Assembly (NCBI GenBank): GCA_017556805.1
Contig: JAFYMC010000027.1
Coordinates: forward strand, 31,822-95,821
DNA from: Lachnospiraceae bacterium
Lineage (GTDB): Bacteria; Bacillota; Clostridia; Lachnospirales; Lachnospiraceae
Direction: 5' to 3'
Length of the DNA: 64,000 nucleotides
The position numbers and the translations under genes are program-made. Below, one piece after another: positions 7,678-16,759 of this stretch. Numbering within the stretch: the first letter of the stretch is position 1; every line of letters begins with the position of its first letter. The notes beneath the pieces were generated by a model, which searched no databases, was not told the DNA's origin, and saw only the letters and a list, made by a program, of their open reading frames with translations.

Positions 7678-9957
7678 TTAATGATTTTTATAATATGCCA
7701 TGGTATCGATTAACTCCTGCGGAAGCTCGATACCGTTTTTTGTAATGGCAAAATGGCGAAGCTCTGTTTCACGAAGCTTCTTGGCGCTTTCTCTGCGATA
7801 TCTTGCCATCGCATCCTCAAAGGCCGGCTGCGACACCAGCTGGGCCCGGATATTTTTTTCAAACGGACAATAGGTCGCCATAATTTCTCTGGCCACCTTG
7901 TTTAACTTCATGGCACCGTTTACCTCGTTCTTCATCCACATCTCGTAATCCATGGCAAAGACCTCCCGGTAATTGTTCTTGCCCTTCTGAAGCTGGGCCT
8001 TTACCCGCTCCTTCCGCTCCTCGGAAATATCCCGGTTCTTTTTGTAGTACATCAAATAGTCCGTATACTCTGACGTAAGCGACTTAATCTGGATATTGTT
8101 CCAGGCCGCGCCCTGTACCGTACGGCAAAGCTCCCAACGATACCGGCCGCACACGCGAATCAGTAAATCGTCAATGGATACTTCCGCAAACAAGGGAAGC
8201 AAAAAGCGTCCCGGTGTATCTCTTCTGCGGCAGCTGATATCCTGCCATACGATACTCTTGCTTCCCATGGTCGGGAACAAAATAATATCCGGTAAGATTT
8301 CTGCCATCCGGTATTCTTTTTCAATGCCGAGGTCCTTGTTCATGTATAAAAACTCCCGATAAAACAGGGAGAAGTCCATACTGCGTAACTTATCCACCGC
8401 AGCCTGTACCTTCGCCTTGGACAGGAAAGAACGCTCCGGATCTCCACCCAAAAGCTCCTCGTACAAGAACGGCACAAAAATACTGAGCTGACCGTTTACA
8501 AGACGATGGTTGTAACGGAACAGATTCTGAATCTCGTAATGCAACCGCTCATCATAATCCTTAAACTTTTCCTTTTCTTCTTCCTCGGTAATCTGACCGG
8601 TCTTCTTCTGCTCACGGAGCATCTCGGAGTATTCCTGGTCAAACTCATTCTTAGAAGGCTCTCTCTTTCCCTCGTATACCCAGGAAAGCCACTCCCGGAT
8701 CGTAAATATATGGCATCCGTCCGCTTCGGTATTCACCGGCTCCGACACCAGCTTTTCCAACTCCAACAGCTGGGCACGGGAAATCAACGTTTCGTCTACA
8801 AAACCGAACTCCAGGAACAGGCGGATCGGCAGCGCAATGTCCGTATCCTCCATTCCGTAAGTCTTTCGGAAAATAATCTCGTATATCTGATAAAAAATGT
8901 CGGAAACTTTTCTTCTGAGACGACGTACCTCATCCTCGGTGGATGTCTTATCCTCCAAGGCCGCAAAGCTCTTTAACAGACCGGTAAACTCCGCTCCTGT
9001 CTCTGCAGAAACGCCGGCAAAAGAAAGAATCTGCTCCAGTGCATGTTCGCACGGCTCCTCGCCCTCTGCCACATGCCCTGCACCCTGCTTTCTTGCTTCT
9101 CTCTTTTTCTGATAGCTTTCAAACGGTTCTCCACCGCATTTTTCAAACAACGCAGCAAGCTCCGTCAGCTTTTTCTCCGCCACATCCCTTAACAACACCG
9201 CCGCTTTACGGGTTTCCTCCGTAGTTGCCTTCTCTTCCAGGGAACAAAAATAGAAAAACAGGTTGTCCGCGCCTCCGTTCATCAATACGGAACCCTGACG
9301 TCGTAAAAACGCCCCAAACTTTTCACACTCCCCAAACAACCACCGGAGAATGGTAACCTGCTCCTTAATATGGCGGTATGCCACCTTCGCTCCACAGGTA
9401 AAATAATTCTTCTGTGCCTCTCCCGGAATCTTCGCCGACTCCAAATAGTACTCCAGCCATTCCGGGCTTTCGGACAGCTCTGCTCCGCCCTTTCCGGCAT
9501 TTGGCATATCCGCCGCGCGCAATTCCTCCGCTTTACAACGGGCACAATACTGACGGTATAATTCCTCTACGGCATTCGGCAATCCCTTTGCCTCCTGAAG
9601 ATAACATCCAAGCTTCGTATATAACTCCGTAATCAAACGTCCGAAGGTTGCGGTTACTCTGCCGCTGTATTCCTTATTCCCATCCAGAAACGCCAACAAC
9701 TCCGCATCGGAGGTTGCGGAAAACGCAAAAACCGTCATCTCCTCCGTTGCAATACAGTCGGTATTATAGGTGCCGGCATACATATCCCAAATTCCTAAAA
9801 AATCGCCGCTTACTACCGGCAAACAAACACTGGAGTTTACCAATTTTCCTTTGCCTTTGAGCACGACAAAAATACCGTTCGATTCCGTTCCCGCTTCGAA
9901 CAGCTTCTCGCCCACAGGCACCTGATTCATCGCATTCATTTTCATAGTAATCGCCAT
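7678..9957 (-). CDS. large protein with N-terminal cyclic-nucleotide-binding fold
   Basis: This encodes 759 aa. Residues about 10-110 have the CRP-like beta-roll pattern: an F-E-A-G turn, then GIFVVLKGKGKLVN, then a GDFLGIWD turn and an ATEEMTVFAF strand. The phosphate-binding cassette is degenerate, because the usual Glu and Arg that hold cAMP are not at their expected places. The rest is a long helical region I do not recognise (about 110-560) and a compact C-terminal part with FAEVSIDDLLIRVCGRYRWE. No HTH typical of CRP/FNR is evident, and no Toprim DxD. It is the first gene of the SMC-like unit, so it may sense a signal or a membrane/DNA state for that complex. A weak -10-like TATACT precedes it in the 67-bp gap after tadA. 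Confidence 0.7.
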   Translation of the reverse strand: MAITMKMNAMNQVPVGEKLFEAGTESNGIFVVLKGKGKLVNSSVCLPVVSGDFLGIWDMYAGTYNTDCIATEEMTVFAFSATSDAELLAFLDGNKEYSGRVTATFGRLITELYTKLGCYLQEAKGLPNAVEELYRQYCARCKAEELRAADMPNAGKGGAELSESPEWLEYYLESAKIPGEAQKNYFTCGAKVAYRHIKEQVTILRWLFGECEKFGAFLRRQGSVLMNGGADNLFFYFCSLEEKATTEETRKAAVLLRDVAEKKLTELAALFEKCGGEPFESYQKKREARKQGAGHVAEGEEPCEHALEQILSFAGVSAETGAEFTGLLKSFAALEDKTSTEDEVRRLRRKVSDIFYQIYEIIFRKTYGMEDTDIALPIRLFLEFGFVDETLISRAQLLELEKLVSEPVNTEADGCHIFTIREWLSWVYEGKREPSKNEFDQEYSEMLREQKKTGQITEEEEKEKFKDYDERLHYEIQNLFRYNHRLVNGQLSIFVPFLYEELLGGDPERSFLSKAKVQAAVDKLRSMDFSLFYREFLYMNKDLGIEKEYRMAEILPDIILFPTMGSKSIVWQDISCRRRDTPGRFLLPLFAEVSIDDLLIRVCGRYRWELCRTVQGAAWNNIQIKSLTSEYTDYLMYYKKNRDISEERKERVKAQLQKGKNNYREVFAMDYEMWMKNEVNGAMKLNKVAREIMATYCPFEKNIRAQLVSQPAFEDAMARYRRESAKKLRETELRHFAITKNGIELPQELIDTMAYYKNH

Positions 9958-10024
9958 TTTTCACCCCACAGTAAAAATATAGATTCCAAAGAATAGTATA
10001 CTCCTTTTTCATCGTAAAGAAAAG

Positions 10025-10645
10025 CTATTTTTCAATCTTCTTGCCGTTTCGACGCAATTCCCGAAAAAAATTCTGTAATAATTCGCTACATTCCTCCTCC
10101 AACACACCTTTTTCGAACTTTACCTGATGATTTAGCCCCGGTGTGTTGAGAATATTTAACACGGAGCCCGCACATCCGGCCTTGGGATTCATGCACCCGG
10201 CCACCACCCGCGGTATCCTTGCCTGCACAATGGCCCCGGCGCACATCGGACACGGTTCCAGCGTCACATACAACGTGCAATCCTCCAGCCGCCAGTCCGC
10301 AAAAAGTTTACTTGCTTTTTTGATCACCGCCATCTCCGCATGGGCAAGGGTGGTTTTGTCCGTATTCCGCCGGTTATATCCACGAGCCACAATCTGCCCG
10401 TCCTTTACCAGCACACATCCGATAGGAACCTCGGAAAGTTTTGCTGCCTTTTTCGCCTGCCGGAGTGCCTCCTTCATAAAGCGGGCATCCTCTGCCTCTT
10501 TTGTCCGTTGCTGTTCCAGACGCACGACGGCTTCCTTTTCTTCCTTCTCCTGTTTTGCTTTCATACGGCGCAAATAGGCACGCTCCTTCGCCTCTTTGTC
10601 CGTCAATTTATTTTGTATCTTTTTCTCAGCCTCACTGCTACCCAT
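10025..10645 (-). CDS. tadA: tRNA-specific adenosine deaminase TadA
   Basis: TadA deaminates A34 to inosine in the tRNA-Arg anticodon. The catalytic motifs are clear: HAEMAV (zinc His and proton-shuttle Glu) and PCPMCAGA (two zinc Cys). The protein has 206 aa, against about 150-170 for most TadA. The extra ~55 residues are an N-terminal highly charged helix rich in K/E/R. The start overlaps the end of the preceding GNAT gene by 8 bp, which suggests coupled translation. A later start near VRLEQQRTK would remove most of the extension, but no better ribosome site was seen. Confidence 0.93.
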   Translation of the reverse strand: MGSSEAEKKIQNKLTDKEAKERAYLRRMKAKQEKEEKEAVVRLEQQRTKEAEDARFMKEALRQAKKAAKLSEVPIGCVLVKDGQIVARGYNRRNTDKTTLAHAEMAVIKKASKLFADWRLEDCTLYVTLEPCPMCAGAIVQARIPRVVAGCMNPKAGCAGSVLNILNTPGLNHQVKFEKGVLEEECSELLQNFFRELRRNGKKIEK

Positions 10646-11468
10646 CTGACACCTCTGTTTTATAATACTCTCGTTCTTCCTCCGTCACAAAGCCCAGTTT
10701 CCGGTATAACCGCTCCGCCGGCTCGTTTTTCGAGGATACCTGCAACCGCATCACCGCCTCGTCCCGGACCGCATATTCCTTTGCGATTTCTACCAGCAGC
10801 CGGGTAGCCATCCCGGTTCTGCGAAGCTCCTTTTTCGTCTTCAAACCGAACAAATAGCACTGCATTCCTTCCGCCCCGGGAAGAATCCTGCATTCCGCAG
10901 CCTCTTGCCCGTTCCAAAGCAGCACATACCGAAGAGTCCCGTCATCCTCCGGTGCGTCCTCTTTTATGACCTCCGTCTCTATAGATCCTTCCACATTCGA
11001 AGACCGTACCGCACCTGCTGTCGCCAATTCTTTCATTCCGATACAAAGCATATATTCCGACCATTCGTAAGAAAAAACAATTCCGTTCACACGCTTCAAA
11101 TCAAATCCGTGTACCGGATTCCGCACCGTATGAACCGCCTCTGTACCGACCCGCTTACACTCCTTCAACGCACTCCGATACAACTCGGGAAGTCCCCCTC
11201 CCTCCGGTACAAACTCCGCCACGGTAATTTCCGCATGCTCCTCGTCCGGAAAAAAAACGGTTAACAAGCCCTTCGGCCGCAATCTGCTTCCGTAAAAGAA
11301 AAAACAATCCGCATCCGACAGCGCGTTCATTTCCCCTTCCAAAAAAAGCGAGGCGGATACCCGTCCGCACTTTTTGGCTTCTTCCGTTTTCTTCCGCAAC
11401 CGTTTCCGTTCCCGACAATACAGCCGGTTTGCCATCCTTACCATGCTCCGTTTATCCCCCTTTTGCAC
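10638..11468 (-). CDS. GNAT family N-acetyltransferase
   Basis: This encodes 276 aa. The C-terminal ~90 residues form a GNAT domain: KKELRRTGMATRLLVEIAKE is the acetyl-CoA pyrophosphate-binding loop in R-x-x-G-x-A form, and AERLYRKLGF is the typical final motif. The N-terminal half is an unrecognised domain, perhaps a second degenerate GNAT fold. The start is GTG at 11468, with AAGGAG 5 nt upstream. A promoter TTGGTT-17-TATGAT lies at 11486-11514. The substrate cannot be told. Confidence 0.85.
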   Translation of the reverse strand: MQKGDKRSMVRMANRLYCRERKRLRKKTEEAKKCGRVSASLFLEGEMNALSDADCFFFYGSRLRPKGLLTVFFPDEEHAEITVAEFVPEGGGLPELYRSALKECKRVGTEAVHTVRNPVHGFDLKRVNGIVFSYEWSEYMLCIGMKELATAGAVRSSNVEGSIETEVIKEDAPEDDGTLRYVLLWNGQEAAECRILPGAEGMQCYLFGLKTKKELRRTGMATRLLVEIAKEYAVRDEAVMRLQVSSKNEPAERLYRKLGFVTEEEREYYKTEVSDG

Positions 11469-11485
11469 AAGAACTCCTTCTTAAA

Positions 11486-11514
11486 ATCATAGCATAGAAA
11501 GAGGAAAAAACCAA
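11486..11514 (-). promoter_or_regulatory. promoter for GNAT-tadA
   Basis: Reading the minus strand, -35 TTGGTT (11509-11514) and -10 TATGAT (11486-11491) are 17 bp apart, about 20 bp upstream of the GTG start. Confidence 0.6.
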
Positions 11515-11553
11515 TAAAAAAACGAAAGAATTTGTGAATCTTTTTCGCTGTTC

Positions 11554-11582
11554 TTGCAGTTCCGGCACTTTTGTGCTATTCT
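11554..11582 (+). promoter_or_regulatory. promoter for ltaS
   Basis: -35 TTGCAG (11554-11559) and -10 TATTCT (11577-11582) are 17 bp apart, with about 38 bp to the ATG at 11621. It is divergent from the GNAT-tadA promoter. Confidence 0.6.
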
Positions 11583-11620
11583 ATACAAAATCCATGTTGG
11601 TTTGCCTTTTGGGAGGGATT

Positions 11621-13768
11621 ATGAACACATCAAAAATAAAAGGGTATTTTAAAAAATTACTTTATCAGCTTCGCCTGTTCGCTGCGGAATGTCTCATTCC
11701 GGCAGTCTTATTAAATTTGTGCATCGAAGGCTTTTCCAGAGAATCGGTTATCCGTCCGTTTTTCTACATGATACAATCACCGTTGGTGTTTTTATATAAC
11801 ACCTTACTCATCTGTGTAACACTGACCGTCTCTTTCTTTTTCAAGCGACGGAAGTTTGTGCGTTTCCTGATTTGTGTTCTTTGGCTGGCAACCGGTATTA
11901 CGGACTTTGTTTTATTACAATTCCGCACCACCCCGTTTACTGCGGTGGACCTGCTTTTACTTGACTCGGCCTTTTCCATTATGGGACATTATCTGACGGT
12001 CTTCCAGATTATTCTGGTGGTCCTTGCAATCCTTTTGGTTCTCGGTCTGGGTATCTTTTTATTTTTACGTACCAAGAAAGAAACCGTAGGGACCTCCCGC
12101 ATTTATGCAGGCCTGGTCTTCGGATTGTTTCTTCTGGCAAGCACCGGCTTTACAAACCTGTTTATGTCCTGCGGCGTGTTGGAACGCAACTTCGGTAATC
12201 TGGCACAAAGCTTTCACATCAACGGTCTTCCTTATTGCTTTTTCTCCAGTATTTTAAATACCGGCATTTCCAAGCCGGCATCCTATTCGGAAGAAGAAAT
12301 CGATCGTATTGTATCATCGATTACCGCTTCTCCGGCACCGACCGCAACACCGGTCCCGCAATCCGGAGCAACGCCTCTCCCGACAGGCACACCGGATTCT
12401 ACCGGCTCCCCGGATGCAACAAGCGCACCGGCACCGGAAGGCTCTGACAAACAAACAATTACCGAACATCCGAATTTTATCTTCCTGCAGCTGGAATCCT
12501 TTTTTGACCCGACCCTTATCAAAGGCGCCGAATTCTCTAAGGACCCGGTACCGAACTTCCGCCGGATGAAAGAAAACTTCTCTTCCGGATTCTTGACGGT
12601 GCCGTCCATCGGTGCAGGTACCGCAAACACGGAGTTTGAAATTTTAACCGGTATTAATCTGGACTTTTTCGGTCCGGGAGAATACCCGTATAAGACCGTT
12701 TTGAAGGATACGGTATGCGAAAGCATTGCCTTTAATTTGTCCTCTTTGGATTTAACCTCCCATGCCATCCATAACAACGACGGCACCTTTTACGGCCGTC
12801 ACACCGTATTTTCCCAGTTGGGCTTTGACACCTTTACCCCTATCGAGTATATGGGTTCCTACCCTACCACTCCTCTGGGCTGGGCAAAGGACAGCATCTT
12901 AACCGAACAGATTATGAAAGCACTGCACTCTACCGAAGGACAGGATTTTATCTATACCATCTCGGTCCAGGGACACGGCGCATATCCGGAGGAACCGGTT
13001 TTGGAACACCCGGTCATTACCGTGGATGCCCTTCCGGAGGAGCTGTCGGATTCCTATTACGAGCTTTTGTATTTTGTGAACCAATTATATGAAATGGACC
13101 GCTTTCTGGCCTATTTAACCGCAACCTTAGAGGAATACGAAGAAGAAGTTGTTCTTGTGCTATACGGCGATCACCTGCCTACCTTTCCGTTTACGGACGA
13201 CCTGATGGAAAACGGTTCTGTCTATGAAACGGAATATGTAATATGGACCAATCGTCCGGCCGGAGCACCGGTAGAAAGAGATGTGGAAGCCTACGGTCTT
13301 TCCGCACATGTATTGAACCTTTACGACATTCACGAAGGTTTATTTACAAGGTTCCATCAAACCAATGCGGAATCCAAAACCTATCTCGAAGATATGGAAC
13401 TTTTGGCGTATGACGTTCTGTACGGTTCCTATGAAAGCTACGACGGTGTAGTTCCGTATTATCCGACTAAACTACAATTCGGTCTGGACCCTATCCGGGT
13501 TCGCAGTGCACACTTACATGACGAATTGAAAGATTATTTCTGTCTGTTTATTAACGGAGATAATTTTACACCTTACAGCACCGCATATATCAATGGCGAG
13601 AAGTGCAAAACCACCTATATTAATTCACAACTCATATCCGTCATCGGCTTTGACCTGACCGAGGAACTGAATATCCGGGTGGCTCAGGTAGGTGCGGATT
13701 CCTATCCTCTCTCCTACACAAATGAGATTACTATCTCTCTCGCCCCGGCCTTATATGAGAGAAACTAA
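11621..13768 (+). CDS. ltaS: LTA synthase family phosphoglycerol transferase
   Basis: This encodes 715 aa. Five predicted transmembrane helices lie within about residues 10-210, followed by a flexible Pro/Thr/Ala/Ser linker, then an extracellular sulfatase-fold domain. Active-site-like motifs are NFIFLQLESFFDP (metal-binding Glu), GTANTEFEILTG (nucleophile Thr) and VLYGDHLPTF (metal Asp/His). A C-terminal ~100-residue domain beyond the catalytic core is extra compared with S. aureus LtaS. I chose ATG 11621 because GGAGGG lies 5-8 nt upstream. An ATG 87 nt earlier would add an implausible Cys-rich leader and precede the promoter. It makes lipoteichoic acid or another glycerophosphate polymer at the membrane surface. 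Confidence 0.88.
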   Translation: MNTSKIKGYFKKLLYQLRLFAAECLIPAVLLNLCIEGFSRESVIRPFFYMIQSPLVFLYNTLLICVTLTVSFFFKRRKFVRFLICVLWLATGITDFVLLQFRTTPFTAVDLLLLDSAFSIMGHYLTVFQIILVVLAILLVLGLGIFLFLRTKKETVGTSRIYAGLVFGLFLLASTGFTNLFMSCGVLERNFGNLAQSFHINGLPYCFFSSILNTGISKPASYSEEEIDRIVSSITASPAPTATPVPQSGATPLPTGTPDSTGSPDATSAPAPEGSDKQTITEHPNFIFLQLESFFDPTLIKGAEFSKDPVPNFRRMKENFSSGFLTVPSIGAGTANTEFEILTGINLDFFGPGEYPYKTVLKDTVCESIAFNLSSLDLTSHAIHNNDGTFYGRHTVFSQLGFDTFTPIEYMGSYPTTPLGWAKDSILTEQIMKALHSTEGQDFIYTISVQGHGAYPEEPVLEHPVITVDALPEELSDSYYELLYFVNQLYEMDRFLAYLTATLEEYEEEVVLVLYGDHLPTFPFTDDLMENGSVYETEYVIWTNRPAGAPVERDVEAYGLSAHVLNLYDIHEGLFTRFHQTNAESKTYLEDMELLAYDVLYGSYESYDGVVPYYPTKLQFGLDPIRVRSAHLHDELKDYFCLFINGDNFTPYSTAYINGEKCKTTYINSQLISVIGFDLTEELNIRVAQVGADSYPLSYTNEITISLAPALYERN

Positions 13769-13787
13769 TATACGCACACTTTGTGAG

Positions 13788-13819
13788 AAGCCAATCGCAA
13801 TATTTGATTGGCTTTTTTC
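13788..13819 (+). terminator. intrinsic terminator after ltaS
   Basis: A 9-bp stem AAGCCAATC/GATTGGCTT with a 9-nt loop is followed by a run of T. Confidence 0.85.
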
Positions 13820-13837
13820 ATTGAAATATGCTACAAT
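13808..13837 (+). promoter_or_regulatory. candidate promoter for xylanase
   Basis: -35-like TTGGCT (13808-13813) and -10 TACAAT (13832-13837) are 18 bp apart. The -35 lies inside the right arm of the ltaS terminator. Confidence 0.45.
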
Positions 13838-13889
13838 CAAGCCGTGTACATCATTCTTTTTACACATATTTTTATAAGGAGGAACCCTC

Positions 13890-15716
13890 ATGAAAAAGAA
13901 ACTTCATGTATTGCTTTCCGTTGTTGCCGCTTCTTTATTTCTCGCGGCATGTAATACAGCTCCGGAACAGGCAAATACCGATATTACCCCTACCGTTGCG
14001 GTAGAAAACCCGAAGGACACCGTTCCGACCGAGGCACCTGCCGCCACAGAAACCCCGGCACCGACCGAGGCCCCTATCGCAGAGCCGTTACCGACTGCCA
14101 CCCCGGCACCGACCGCAACCCCGCGTCCGGATATCTCGGGTGTCAGCTTAAAAGAAATCTACAAAGATGACTTTATGATCGGTACCATCTACAACACCTA
14201 CATTGATTCCGGCAAAGATAACGAGCTGGTAAAACAGCATTTTAATGTAATCACTCCGGAAAACTTAATGAAACCGGAATACATGCAGCGCCCGCAGGGC
14301 ACCTTTAACTTCCGCGAATCCGATCACATGATGAGTATTGCAGAGCGAGACGGCCTTACCGTAATCGGCCATACCCTTGCATGGCACAGTCAGTCCGGCG
14401 ACTTCCTCGGCATCAGGAACAAGGAAGGGAACCCGGTTACCAGAGACGAGGCCATTCAGCAATTGAAGGATCACATCTACGGCGTTGCCGGTCAGTACAA
14501 GGGAAAGATTTATTCCTGGGACGTTTTAAACGAAGCCATTGCCGACGGTGCCAAACTCGGAGAAGACGGCGACTGGACCAAGTGCCTTCGTGATACCCAA
14601 TGGACCCGTTCCATCGGACCGGAGTTTGTTGCCATGGCCTTCCAATTTGCTCATGAAGCAGCTCCGGATGCCCTTTTATACTACAACGACTACAACTTAA
14701 ACGACTCCGAAAAGGCCAAAATTGCTGCTGCCATGGTGGCGGATTTACGTTCCCAGGGTGTTCCGATTCACGGCATCGGTATGCAGGGACACTACAGCAT
14801 CAATACCGGTCTTGGTTCTGTACGCAACAGCCTCAAGCTGTTTTCTCAGATTGAAGGCATTAAGATTTCAGTTACCGAGCTGGATGTCGGCGTTCCTAAT
14901 TCCAACGGAAAGCTCTCCTCCCAGAACGAAAAGAAGCAGGCTCTGTTTTATGCAAAGCTGTTCTGCATTTACAAGGAGTATGCGGATGTCATCGAACGTG
15001 TTACCTTCTGGGGCTATCGTGACGATACCAGCTGGAGAAGCGAAAATTGTCCGCTTCTGTTCAATAAGGATCTCACTCCGAAGGAAGCTTTTTACGCTTT
15101 AATGGATCCGGAGGCATATATTGCGGCCGCGGATGCGGAAGAAAAGGTAGTAGCCCGTGTAGCGAACGCAAGCTACGGAACTCCGGAAATCGACGGAAAG
15201 AAGGACGCTGTCTGGTTACAGGAGACCATGCCGTATAAGATTAACACTCCGCTTTTCGCTTATCAGGGAGCTACCGGTACGGTTCGCATTCTTTGGGATG
15301 AACATTATGTTTATACCTTATTTGAAATTACCGACAAAGACTTAAATGCCGACTCCTTCCAGATGCACGAGCAGGATTCCGTTGAATTATTCCTGGATCC
15401 GGAAAACATGAAGGAAGATTACTTTACCGACTACGCCGGCCAGTACCGCGTAAACTATAAGGGAGAGCTTTCCTTCGGTACGGTTCCGACCACCGAAGGC
15501 GTAAAGGCTGCCGCAACCAAAACCGCAAACGGCTATCTCATAGAGCTTGCAATTCCGGTTAAGAATACACTTGCCGCAGGCATGACTCTGGGCTTTGAAG
15601 CACAGATTAACGACAGTAACAACTCCGGTATGCGTCAGAGTGTCATGAAGTTTAATGACTCCACCGACAATTCCTACATGTCCACTGCACTTTGGGGCGA
15701 GCTGTTATTGAAGTAA
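13890..15716 (+). CDS. GH10 endo-1,4-beta-xylanase lipoprotein with CBM9-like domain
   Basis: This encodes 608 aa. The lipoprotein signal ends with lipobox FLAAC (Cys21), then a Pro/Thr linker to about residue 80. The GH10 catalytic domain (about 85-420) shows ENLMKPEYMQ, HTLAWHSQ, the acid/base Glu in WDVLNEAI (E215) and the nucleophile in SVTELDVGV (E330). The C-terminal domain (about 430-608: PEIDGKKDAVW, VRILWDEHYVYTLFEITD, DSVELFLDPEN) fits family 9 carbohydrate-binding modules. GGAGG precedes ATG 13890. It hydrolyses xylan at the cell surface. Together with the four-CBM lipoprotein at 34457-36631 it points to plant-fibre use. Confidence 0.94.
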   Translation: MKKKLHVLLSVVAASLFLAACNTAPEQANTDITPTVAVENPKDTVPTEAPAATETPAPTEAPIAEPLPTATPAPTATPRPDISGVSLKEIYKDDFMIGTIYNTYIDSGKDNELVKQHFNVITPENLMKPEYMQRPQGTFNFRESDHMMSIAERDGLTVIGHTLAWHSQSGDFLGIRNKEGNPVTRDEAIQQLKDHIYGVAGQYKGKIYSWDVLNEAIADGAKLGEDGDWTKCLRDTQWTRSIGPEFVAMAFQFAHEAAPDALLYYNDYNLNDSEKAKIAAAMVADLRSQGVPIHGIGMQGHYSINTGLGSVRNSLKLFSQIEGIKISVTELDVGVPNSNGKLSSQNEKKQALFYAKLFCIYKEYADVIERVTFWGYRDDTSWRSENCPLLFNKDLTPKEAFYALMDPEAYIAAADAEEKVVARVANASYGTPEIDGKKDAVWLQETMPYKINTPLFAYQGATGTVRILWDEHYVYTLFEITDKDLNADSFQMHEQDSVELFLDPENMKEDYFTDYAGQYRVNYKGELSFGTVPTTEGVKAAATKTANGYLIELAIPVKNTLAAGMTLGFEAQINDSNNSGMRQSVMKFNDSTDNSYMSTALWGELLLK

Positions 15717-15792
15717 TCCTATATTTTCATATGGATTTTTTCCGGGTTCCCCTGTATACTGGAAGGGAACAAAAAGAAAGGAGGCACTCCTT

Positions 15793-16692
15793 TTGAAGCA
15801 CATCTTTATTCTGAATCCCAATGCGGGGCACGGCACCGCAAAAAAGGAACTGGAAGATAAATTATCGGGAACCGGCTTCGATTGGCAGATTTATACTACC
15901 ACCGCTGCCGGTGACTCGGTGCGATTTATCCGGGAATGGTGTGAAGCCCACCCGGAACCGGTACGGTTTTACGCCTGCGGCGGAGACGGCACCATTCACG
16001 AGGTGGCCAATGCGATATACGGCTACTCCCAGGCTTCCATGTCTTGCTATCCGGTAGGAAGCGGCAACGATTTTGTAAAATACTACGGAGGAAAGGAACG
16101 CTTTTTGGACCCTGTGGCATTATGCTCCGCACCGGAAGAGGCCATTGACTTAATCCGGGTCAACGACTACTATGCCATTAATGCCTGTCACTTCGGCCTG
16201 GATTCCTGCGTTGCTTCCATGATGGATAAACTCCGTCACAAAAAGATTCTGGGCGGCAAGCGTGCATACCCGATCAGCGTGCTATACGCTTTCTTTAAAG
16301 GAATGCGCCACAAGGCAACCATCTCAGCGGACGGTGAACTCCTTTGCGATACCGAGTTTCTCCTCTGCACCGCGGCAAACGGTACCCATGTCGGCGGCTC
16401 CTATCGTTGTGCACCCCGTTCCTCCAATACCGACGGCTATATGGAGCTTTGTCTGGTACGACGGATTTCCCGTCTGCGCTTTTTGTCGGTCATAAATAAA
16501 TACAAGGCAGGAACGCATTTGGATGATCCCACCCTGGAAAACTACATCGTCTATCGGCGATGTAAAACCATGAAAGTATCCGCTCCCGATGGCTTTTTTG
16601 TATCCCTCGACGGCGAGGTAAAACAAATCTCCGAGTTTACCGCGGAGATTGTCCCTTCCGCAATCCGCTTTGCGGTACCGAAAGAAAAGTAA
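15793..16692 (+). CDS. diacylglycerol kinase family (YegS/DgkB-like) lipid kinase
   Basis: This encodes 299 aa. It shows the NAD/DAG-kinase-fold motifs NPNAGHGTA at the N-terminus, ACGGDGTIHEVANAI (nucleotide loop) and PVGSGNDFVKYYGG. The C-terminal domain includes ANGTHVGGSYRCAP. The start is TTG at 15793, with GAAAGGAGG 8 nt upstream. Members phosphorylate diacylglycerol or related lipids in the inner leaflet. The gene lies downstream of LtaS, and LTA synthesis releases diacylglycerol, so recycling is a plausible job; this is an inference, because the xylanase lies between them. Confidence 0.85.
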   Translation: MKHIFILNPNAGHGTAKKELEDKLSGTGFDWQIYTTTAAGDSVRFIREWCEAHPEPVRFYACGGDGTIHEVANAIYGYSQASMSCYPVGSGNDFVKYYGGKERFLDPVALCSAPEEAIDLIRVNDYYAINACHFGLDSCVASMMDKLRHKKILGGKRAYPISVLYAFFKGMRHKATISADGELLCDTEFLLCTAANGTHVGGSYRCAPRSSNTDGYMELCLVRRISRLRFLSVINKYKAGTHLDDPTLENYIVYRRCKTMKVSAPDGFFVSLDGEVKQISEFTAEIVPSAIRFAVPKEK

Positions 16693-16725
16693 TTGTTAAT
16701 ACCGGAGAATTTTCGTAACTTTCTC

Positions 16726-16754
16726 TTTACAAACCGCATAGAGTGTTGTATGCT
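16726..16754 (+). promoter_or_regulatory. promoter for ribU leader
   Basis: -35 TTTACA (16726-16731) and -10 TATGCT (16749-16754) are 17 bp apart. The expected start site is near 16761, just upstream of the hairpin and the FMN riboswitch. Confidence 0.6.
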
Positions 16755-16759
16755 TAATG

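Noticed and set aside
6326-7681. 451-codon plus-strand open frame
   Set aside because: It runs antisense through the whole kleisin-like gene, has no ribosome site and reads as a His/Leu/Arg-rich shadow protein.
1-9957. Calling the SMC operon a Wadjet defence system
   Set aside because: No JetD/Toprim gene is seen, and flanking genes on the visible side are housekeeping. Kept as condensin-like.
12283-12786. 167-codon minus-strand frame
   Set aside because: It is antisense to the LTA synthase linker and catalytic domain; a low-complexity effect.
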